Part shown: positions 55,201 through 64,000 of the stretch, in pieces
How the letters are laid out: every line of letters begins with the position of its first letter
Numbering within the stretch: the stretch's first letter is position 1
Source of the DNA: Eremophila alpestris peregrina
Taxonomy: Eukaryota > Chordata > Aves > Passeriformes > Alaudidae
Assembly: GCA_009792885.1 (NCBI GenBank)
Contig: WMCF01000032.1
Coordinates: 5,436,589 to 5,500,588, forward strand
Direction of reading: 5' to 3'
DNA length: 64,000 nucleotides
Position numbers and translations under genes: made by a program
Notes under the pieces: generated by a model
Told to the model about the DNA's origin: nothing
What the model saw: the letters and a program-made list of their open reading frames with translations, nothing else
The model's database searches: none

Positions 55201-58200
55201 CAAGAACCTGGCAATTAGGTAGCATTTAAATATTTTAGTTTATATGAGTTCATCATTTGCAGGCGAGGACATGATTGCAGTAAACTTCCCAACAATGCTC
55301 TCTAATTTTAATTACCAGAAATCCAACACTGCCATCAATATCCCCCAAAAAATGCACTAACCATGGCTATCAATATTGGAATTATAGGCAAACAAGTACA
55401 GGCTGTGTGCTGGGGTTGTTAAGTACTGTATTTTTATGTGCTCTACTCCATATGTAGAAGTTTATATTAAACAAACCCAACAAAACAAACGACCAAAATG
55501 CCTAAAACTTTAAATGCCTGGTCATAATATATTCTGAAAAAAACCTGAGTCTTAATAAACTTCATCGTTTTGAAGAGACTTCATATTCTTCATTTTCCAA
55601 AAATGTCATAAAACTCAAGTGACAAAATAATGAGCAACTGAAAAAATAGTGACAAAAAATCCCAGCAACAACTCCAAACAATTTGTATTATTCTTGTGTG
55701 GTTAAAGAACTGATTTTAAACTGATTTAAGATCACAATAAAAGGTGATTTCAGTGTTTCTGAAGGAAGTCAGACACGTCCAAGGCTTCCAAAAACACTTG
55801 CCTACCATTATCAAAGTAAATGCATATTTAGTGAGTCCGTGCAATCTCCAGAAAATGTTATCAACATTTATTTATCTCTAAAAATAAACTTTAAAGCCCA
55901 GTAAGTGCCTTTCCAAACCCCAAATGTGCAGCATTTAGAACTGAAGCTGCTGAAAGCCATTTTAAAAGGATGTGATCATAAAAAAACATTAGCTTTTAGC
56001 TAATAACCCTCACTCTTGCATGTTTTAAAGTACTTCACAGTGTTTTCAGGCTGAGAACTAAAGGCCAATAATTTTTAAGATAAGAAGGAATATTGGATCT
56101 GGGAGAAAACGTTGGGTGCAAAGTAAAATCCTGGGAAGCAGAGTGGGAATGCTGAGGGCAATGGGCTCTCTTCTGCTGATTGTCTGCTTCAAAACAAGTC
56201 CCCAGAGGCATTCCACAGCAGTCAGAGCAGCAGGGGGACAGCACCCACCTTGCACATGAACCTGCAGCACATCCACAGAGTCATGTTCTCTTTGAAATCC
56301 TGCCAGGATCCGGCAATTCAAGGGAATTGCTGCAAAATGGCTGGGATGGAGCTATTCTGGAGAATGCCACAAACTGCTGTGGGATTTGGGGTTATTGCTG
56401 ACCATCATGGGGATTGAGTGACACAAATTACTGTAGCTTCTCTGAGGTCTTTACAGATAAGCCAGAGCAAACTGCAGTATTAATTTTCAAACAAACAAAG
56501 CTTTGGGATCTATATTATTGTATTGATCAAAATTTGATGGTACCCTTAAGTACCTAACACAAACTTCTTCAGGAAGTAATGCCAATCAATACAAGAACAT
56601 TTGATTTACTAGCCAAACAGAAGTTGGATCAACAGTAATTGAAAAATACCACCTTTGCAGAGCTCTATTTTCCACACTTTGATTCTGGTAGATCTTCGAG
56701 ACACTTTCATGCCTTTATCCACATTATAAATAAGTGGCATCTTGCTTCAAAGAAGAGCAAAACTTCCGCCTCTCCTTTTGGTGACCCTGTGACCTCTTTC
56801 AGCAAGATGCATTTTTCCTTGACTTTTTCATTCCATAGCATCTGTACAATAAAAACCTGCATGACACTTTTTAAAGCAGGCTGGAGAAATCTCCACCCTC
56901 TTCCTCTCAGGCAAATTGAAATATTTCATTTTAATAAAAACAAAGTAAATTTCGTATCAGTTTAAGTTACCCAATCACTGTGGCTAAGAATACTTTTCTG
57001 CAAAAGAATTTAAAACCAAATGTTATTTTCCTACTCTTTTTTCAATGGCCAATTTAATGATTAGTCTGATGATGCAGCACAATCAAAACAAAGTGTCACA
57101 GCATGGGGGTATTAGTTCCAGGCTCTGCAGAAGCAGAGAACCTTGAGTACAGGCAATTACCAGCCACTGAGGACAACCCAAGTGCTCTCCTATGTGCTCA
57201 TTAACTCAATTTAGACAAATGAATAATGTCAGTCATTTCCACAAGGAGGTATGTACAACCTTCTTTGCAAAGTGGACATCTTACTGACCCCTCATTTCTC
57301 TTTACCCACAGCTGGTTTTTCTCAGGTCTTGTTTATTCATTTCAAAAAGAAAGAAAAAAGCTAAACAATTGGAAGATTTTCGAAGGAGTCTGGTATCTGG
57401 ACTACTCCTGTATGATCTTTGATTCTGTGCCTTTCAAACTATAAATAGTATCTTTTCTTCTAAAAACTCTTCTCAAGGAAGTTACATAAATCTTTTTCTA
57501 GCCATCCAAGCCAGCTCAGCACTTGCTCATTCTGACTTTCAGTTACTTTTCTATTTTACCTACAAGTTTCATTCTGCATTTGTTTCCATCCCATCCCCTT
57601 TGGTGCTGTCCCTACTGACACTGTGAAATTTCAGCTACTTCCTTTTAAAACTTTCACACATCCACACACAGATAAACTTTTTGGCAGAACTATAACACAG
57701 CACAGCAGCATTATGATGAGAGGTGACTTTTGGCCTAGGCAAAGCAGGTGACTGACATTTGGCAACTGCTTGGGGCAAAGTAAAATGTTTGGAGTGTGTG
57801 ATACCCAGAGCACTTCCCTGTGTGAGAGGCAGCAGTAAATATTTTCCTGAACACAAGCAGGCATCTGCAGGATATTCTGTTCCCACTGTTTTCATAACCT
57901 GACCTCCGTTTCCCATGCTCCTTCTTTTGTCAGCATCTTAATATCCCACCTGACTCCTCACAGCCCGTCTAAAACCCCTCTGAAATCACCTGCCTCTCAC
58001 CACCCACCTTATTTTGCAGAGGACTTTTGTTTTTGCATGAGCATATTTTGCTTACTCTCCTGAGAAGCCTCGAGACAGCCTCAAAACGCTGTCCTTTAGG
58101 ACTATCCTCTCCCTTTTCACACTGCTTAAGGTAAACAATGTTTGCAGAGGTCTCCCAGGTCACTCTCTTTCCCAAGGAAGCAGCAGGGAAAGGATTGTAT

Positions 58201-58813
58201 TGTCAATTTTTCGATGAGACTGAAAAATCAAGCCCTGGAAATAGATGAAATAACTCAAGGGGTAACTAGTGAATTAATACTTGGTGTGGCTGCTCACACT
58301 TGAGGGTTTATCTGGGCACAAATCTCACCTGCACTGCTACCCCCAGATTTATCACCTCCAGAACAGAGTGTGCCTTGTGACTGTCACCTTCCTCCTGATT
58401 CATCCACAGCCTAATAAGCCACAATTAATTGCTTAATTGCTCTCACTTAAAATTCACAATGCATGCCCAAATCACTCAGCCCAGACAGCCAAGCATCCAG
58501 AGCATCTCCATTTGGAATGTGATTCTCCCCAAACCCCTTCCCTTCCACAGTCTCTGGATACTTCTCAAATCCAGGGGCTTCTTTAATTTCTTTTGCATTC
58601 ATTCTGGAGCCACCCACCCAACCTGAAGTGCTCCCTCAGCACAGCTGACTAATGACCCCTTTAAAATAAATAACTCATTGCATACATAAATTTACATGAT
58701 GTAGGATTTTATGTGTTGTTGTCTTTCCATTGGGACCACACATAAACACTATCAAAACACTATTAAATGACACACAGCATTAAATTCTTCTGCTTTATAA
58801 GGTTTCAGACAGA

Positions 58814-59004
58814 AATCATAGAATATCACAGCCTGATTTGGGTTGGAAAGGATCTTAAATCTCATCCAGTTCCAACCCCCTGCCATGGGCAGGGACACCT
58901 CCCACTGTCCCAGGCTGCTCCAAGCCACATCCAACCCAGCCTTGGACACTTCCAGGGATGGGGCAGCCACAGCTTCTCTGGGCAATCTGTGCCAGGGCAT
59001 CAGC
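58814..59004 (-). mobile_element. CR1 LINE fragment, 3' end
   Basis: Antisense CR1 tail with its terminal octamers ('aatcatagaatatcacag'), the 'gggttggaaaggatcttaaatctcatccagttccaaccccctgccatgggcagggacacc' core, then 'ggacacttccagggatggggcagccacagcttctctgggca'. About 190 bp, 5'-truncated. The tail looks less decayed than in the 27.6- and 34.6-kb copies. Confidence 0.94.
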
Positions 59005-61768
59005 ATAAAGATCATTACATCCAAAAAAATGTCTGTTTACTTCTGGCTTGAAAAATACTCAGAAGTATTCAACCAATTTGTGCCTGTTAGTTACAGCTAT
59101 TGGAATACTGAAAGAAATAGTGAGATTGTAACAGAAATATCTGCATGCATATAGTATTTACATGAAAATAGGGAAAGTTGGGCTACTGGATAAAATAGTT
59201 ATCTTTTATAGGAAATAGATGAAAAAATCCTGTCACTCTTCAGGACCAATGAGCAGTTATTTGCTATCTCAACCGTGGTGAACTCCAGCTCTCTTCTTAT
59301 CTTTCTGGGATTTGAGTTGCCTCAGATATTCAAGCAAAGACAATAACATTTACCACCAGAAGCCACGTTTTCGGATTGTGTTTTACAAATCAGATTGAAA
59401 TGAGAGGAAAAACACCCTAAAGGTGAAGGCCTCCACATAAAACACTTCTTTAGCTCGGGGTTCCCCAGCACCAAGCTTTGGAGGATCACTCCCTTTAAAG
59501 CAATGCTGATCAATAGGAGGCAGATGGCCGGGCTGTCACGCTGGATGGAGCTGTCTGTGTGATAAGGTCAGTGCATCTGTCAGTGGGGAAACACTCCCCA
59601 CCCTCCCAGCCCTCTGAGGAGAGAGCACCAGGATTAGGATGTGCACTGGAGGAATTACAGGAGGTTGCCACATCTGACAGCGTTTGTCAAATTATCTTGT
59701 GCCACCTTTGCAGAGAGGCACAGGAAATAAAACCTCTGCATTATGCTGTTAGAAGAATTTGCCAACAATTTTCCCCCGTGGGGAGGTATTTTCTTGCCTT
59801 CTATTTTCAAACAACACTTGGATGTGGTTTCTCACAGACGGTATAATTTTAATGCACACCATACTGTGTATCAGCTATCAGTAAAGCTATTACCATAATT
59901 AAATGTCATCTCTTTGAAGGGGACAGAAATTGCAAGTTCCTGCTATATCATAACTGGTATTGTACAGCCACTTGTAAAATCATCTCTCCTGCTGCTCCAA
60001 AAACTCACTCCAGAATAGCAGTGATTACCAAGGTACATTGCCTTTACCATTCCTGCTACAGACAGTGATAGGCTGCATCACTGTGGGGAAAAGAATTAAT
60101 ACAAACTTGAACACCTTTAAAACCAAGTAACTAAATCAAACTGTCTTCAAAGAAGGTTTGGAAATGCCCAGATGTTTTCTTTGGTGTTTAAATGTCAGGT
60201 TTTGTTGTAAGTATCAAATCATAATAGAGAAAAACCCATTTTTTTTAATAGCCTTAGAGCCTTACTTTGCTTCCTTAATACAATAATTAGTAGTAACAAA
60301 ATCTACATGACTCAAATGAAAAGAAACTGATGAATCTGTGGTTTTTTCCCCTAAGATATTTTAGAATTAGTAGCTCTGTGCTAATAGCCTGAGTACTAAT
60401 AAATAATTAACCACAGAAACAGTTTAAAATATTCAAAGATTGTTTGAATGGGACACTTAGTCCATAATTTACATACAGTAAATTACTCAATAAAATTGTT
60501 TTCCCTTCATGTTCTTTACTCCATTGTTGCAATGAACAAAAGAAACTATGAAAACAAAAACTTAGGATTGTATGTCCTTTGACATTAATAAATGTTCTCA
60601 CCACATATGAAGGAAACTGGAGCTACACTTCATAAATACCTGGGTGTAATAACACTGTTAAAAAACTCATTAGTATTTGCAGCCAACAGAGAAAGTTTTA
60701 TGTGTGCTCCCAGTTGCCATGTATTTATTGAACTGTATGGGTTTAACAGCAGAGTTGCCTTCAATATCCAATGTGTCTGCAATACAAAATATCCCAAATT
60801 TACAGACACTGCAAACCTTTCTGGTTCATAATCAGTAATAAAACGTGGCTGTTAAGCTTTAAGACATGCAAACTAGAGAGTCTTAGAGGAGCATGTGAGC
60901 TAGGAAAGGTGCTCATTGTATGTCCTGATCTCAAACTCTAAATCATCATTTAAATTTTATTCTCTGCTCAGCTGGTTCCTTCCTTGGTAACAAAAACAGT
61001 GAGTTCTCCAGGAAAATGCATTCTGGGGGTCCAGCTTTGAGCTCCCAGCAGCAGAACGCCAAAAAGGCAATTTCTGATTCCCTGGACAAGTAAATATCCA
61101 TTTGTTAGTTAGAACATTTCCTCTACATTTCACCTACTAAAATGGTAAGAGACTGATGCATCTTTTGTGACTAGCCTGAGAGAATTATATCAACACTTTG
61201 GCTAAACTTCCAAAAGTTGCTCATTTTTCTGCAAAATAATCCACTACTGAACTAGACCAGTGGTGTTCTTCATTTCACTGACTTCAAACAGCTAAAAATA
61301 TCTGAAGTAATGAAAGAAATTCATCCAAGAAAACCAGAAAGTGCTCAGGCTCTCTGGCAGTCAACAGGATGCTTTCTAAGACAATGGTATGTCTGTGCCC
61401 TTTTATTCACACTGCATTAACATGTCTGTGCAGAAATTTAAAATTACCATTTTAAAATGAGCAAAAAACACTTCCCACTGATACATCCTCCTAAATGTAC
61501 AGCTTCCTGAAGAGCATCTGTGCATCCAATGGAGTGAGAGATGAGCCTAAGGACTTTTCAGGGGAGCAGGGTGGAGGGACAGAAGATGATTCACAAGTGC
61601 TGAGGACACAGAACACAGGAGGGCTCCCCAAAAAGCCCCTCAAGCACCGATGGGCAGCAAAGGGAGGCACTGAAAGTACAAAAAGCCACTCGGAGGAATT
61701 TATGGAAACTGCATCACAATACTTTGAAATGTAAACTGAAGTTTAACCAAGTGGCTGAGGTGCTGAGG

Positions 61769-61853
61769 GATCCCCACAGCAGAGGGCTCCCCACAGCAGA
61801 GGGATCCCCACAGCAGAGGGATCCCCACAGCAGAGGGCTCCCCACAGCAGAGG
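61769..61853. repeat. 17-bp minisatellite, five copies
   Basis: Five exact-length tandem units G(A/C)TCCCCACAGCAGAGG. Position 2 varies in the order A, C, A, A, C; the rest of each unit is identical. A truncated sixth unit (GCTCC) follows at 61854. Confidence 0.95.
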
Positions 61854-64000
61854 GCTCCTGCAAACAGCACCAGGGGTTGCTTGTGCCTCGCATGCAGCGC
61901 TAAGTGTGCTTAAGATCTGAAAACATCAAAAACACATTTCATGCTGATCTTTGTTAACAAATGATGCTTCTGGTTCACACAACTACGGCCCCTGATTTTG
62001 GTTGCTTTTGTTAAAGTTTTGATTTAAGCCTCTCTCCCAATACTTCAGAAATAAAATATCCACCTCGTAATTTGGCAAGCATGCATTTAAATTTATTACT
62101 TCAATTCATGCTTCCATTAATCATCAGTGCAATACAAAGCAAGATAAAGGCAAATTTTTTCTCAATTGTGTGTTGTTGCCACTGATTAGTCCTATTTGCC
62201 CTGAACAAAACTGGTTTTCTTTAATCTCCCATTTCTGCATATTAAAAACTATCACATCATATCATGGTAATTTCTTCCCCTCCAAGGAAACATTTTAACA
62301 GTCTAGGGCCCCATGATGATCAAAGGACATTAAGTACTAAACATCCTGTCAGTATTAAGATACAGAAACTAACTAAAAAGTAGAAATATGTTTTATTTTT
62401 ACCTCAGTTTATTCTAGGAAGAAAACTCTTACAAGGATCTTACAAGCTCCTCAGTAGGTATTAACCACAAAGAGCTTTTCAAAGGGGAAGTGTTATTCTC
62501 CTCTGAGTTGCTTTCCTAATATAGTTCTCTCCACAGGAAGAGAAGTGAAGCTGGAATTTAAGAGAAAAATATATTTTCTGTGATACATGAACAGAGAAAA
62601 CTGTTTGAGTACTCATTCACAGGTGGAGAGATGAGGCTCATACACAAAAGGTAGTTTAACTTTATTAAATGGAGAGACTGGGGATGCAGAAGATGTGCAG
62701 GGGAGACAGAAATGAAAAAAATAAAGTATTTTCTAGAGTCAATATCCTTATTCCCTTGCATTCAGCAGGTATAATCCTGAAACACTGCTTGATAAATCAG
62801 AGGCTTAAATCACGTTAAAAGACCAATGGGATCTTGAAATTTCAGGGAGATTGTGGGACAGAGCAAGCAGCTTGATCCCAGTCAGACAAGCTGAAGCCCT
62901 GAAGGAAGCAGGTCACAGCTGGGCAGGACCTGTGCTGAAGGGACTCCTCCACACTCTGAGTTTTCCTCTGCAAGAGGGGATTTCCAAACTGGAATTGGAA
63001 TGCCAAGGACATTGGCAGGACAGGAATTATTGGTGCTGCAATGCTGATTGTGACCACAGCTTCAGACTTGTGCTCAGGTACCAATTTCAGCACATCCACA
63101 GGAGCACAAGCTGCTGTCAATTAGAAACCTGAAAGAACTGGATGAAATGCTCTGGGGGGTTTTTTGTTATGCAGAATATTGGGCTGCTAGAGCTAGTTAT
63201 GGCTAAAGTGGTGCTGTCTGAAGTTTAAAACCAGGCTTGTGAAGTGCTCAGGGGTTGTGATGCTGATCAGACCCCGTTTGCAGCACAGCCATATCCCCAT
63301 CCTCCCGTTTGCATTTGGTGAGCTGAACAAGAGGCTGTCTTTGACACTCACCTTGCTGTATTTATTCATCAATCAGCTCAGCAGCTTCCACAGAGGATTA
63401 CTGGAAGACAGACTGCACAGCCTTGCTTTAAATACTGCCTTGCTCTGGCTCAGTCTGCACACAACAACTGTGTGAGATTTCCTGAGCAGCTGGCAGGTAA
63501 AGGTTTGGGTCTGGCAGCTTTGGAAGACCTTCCTATCCCTATGGTTTTTAGTTTATAGAATGGGTTTTTTAAGAGCAGCAGCTCTTCTGGGTGTCTTACT
63601 TTCTAGGGGAAAGAGATGTCAGCCTGAATTTGGGATGTGGAGCCTGACAAATACAACAGGGGCCCTTAATGGCACAGAGACTTTTATTTTCTCTGGGAAT
63701 AAACACCCATCAATTTTGTTCATGGTTGAGAACAAACAAATTACAACTCAAAAATCTGATCTATAAGAGGCAAGGAAAACAAGCTATAATAATAATATCT
63801 TCAGGCCCATCTAAGCAAACAAGCAGGCCATAAAAATGGAGATACAATACCTATTTTCACATTGGGATGGGATAATCTTTGAACACCTCAGCAAGACAGA
63901 CAGCTGTCCTCTGAAAGATAACGGGGGGAAGTACACAGAATCATTAATCTTTCCTCTAATTGCCATTTAATGAGCAGGAATATTAACCTGAGTTATTCCC

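Larger units (their letters stand above)
26799..64000 (-). other. Intronic sequence upstream of Ig1 exons (partial first intron)
   Basis: No signal-peptide exon, promoter or CpG island typical of a vertebrate first exon is visible up to the window end, so this intron is at least 37.2 kb. It holds four CR1 fragments (27.6, 34.6, 40.2, 58.8 kb), two minisatellites (38.5, 61.8 kb), CpG clusters near 44.1 and 49.27 kb and a GC-rich block at about 28080-28380. Long stretches such as 29300-34580, 45000-49200 and 51600-58800 show nothing I can name. A nested gene cannot be excluded, but none is supported. Confidence 0.65.

Noticed and set aside
61769..61853. CRISPR-like repeated array
   Set aside because: Units are contiguous with no spacers; this is a tandem minisatellite in a vertebrate intron.

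Overview
This is a stretch of a vertebrate nuclear genome, almost certainly a bird. It is AT-leaning and poor in CpG. It has no dense coding and carries five truncated CR1-type non-LTR retrotransposon tails with the avian 3'-end signature (a 'ggttgga(a/c)... caaccc' core and ATTCTRTG-like tails). A passerine or other neognath is plausible, but the species cannot be fixed from sequence alone.

The only coding sequence I can support is two consecutive minus-strand exons that encode the first immunoglobulin domain of a Sidekick cell-adhesion molecule. The residues fit SDK2 better than SDK1. The upstream exon is at 26639-26798 (160 nt) and the downstream exon at 21213-21319 (107 nt). They join in frame across a 5,319-bp GT-AG intron, rebuilding one lysine codon at the junction. 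The Ig cysteines, the core tryptophan and the DAGFYQC motif are all present. The gene reads from high to low coordinates. So 26799-64000 is most likely part of the very long intron between the signal-peptide exon and the first Ig exon, and 1-21212 is part of the intron before the second Ig domain. I found neither of those neighbouring exons in the window, so the flanking introns exceed 37 kb and 21 kb.

The rest is non-coding. It holds CR1 remnants at about 14.4, 27.6, 34.6, 40.2 and 58.8 kb. There are three minisatellites: 16-bp units around a 568-bp N gap at 11 kb, 27/54-bp units around a 279-bp N gap at 38.5 kb, and 17-bp units at 61.8 kb. Two pairs of near-identical short direct duplications occur (122 bp, 1,076 bp apart; 68 bp, 2,991 bp apart). 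A 96-bp near-palindrome at 15.1 kb has perfect 26-nt outer arms. Two local CpG clusters lie near 44.1 and 49.27 kb. The many other open frames are short, lack recognisable domains and look like chance.

I found no convincing new multi-gene system. The most distinctive unexplained structures are the 15.1-kb palindrome and the duplicated segments.
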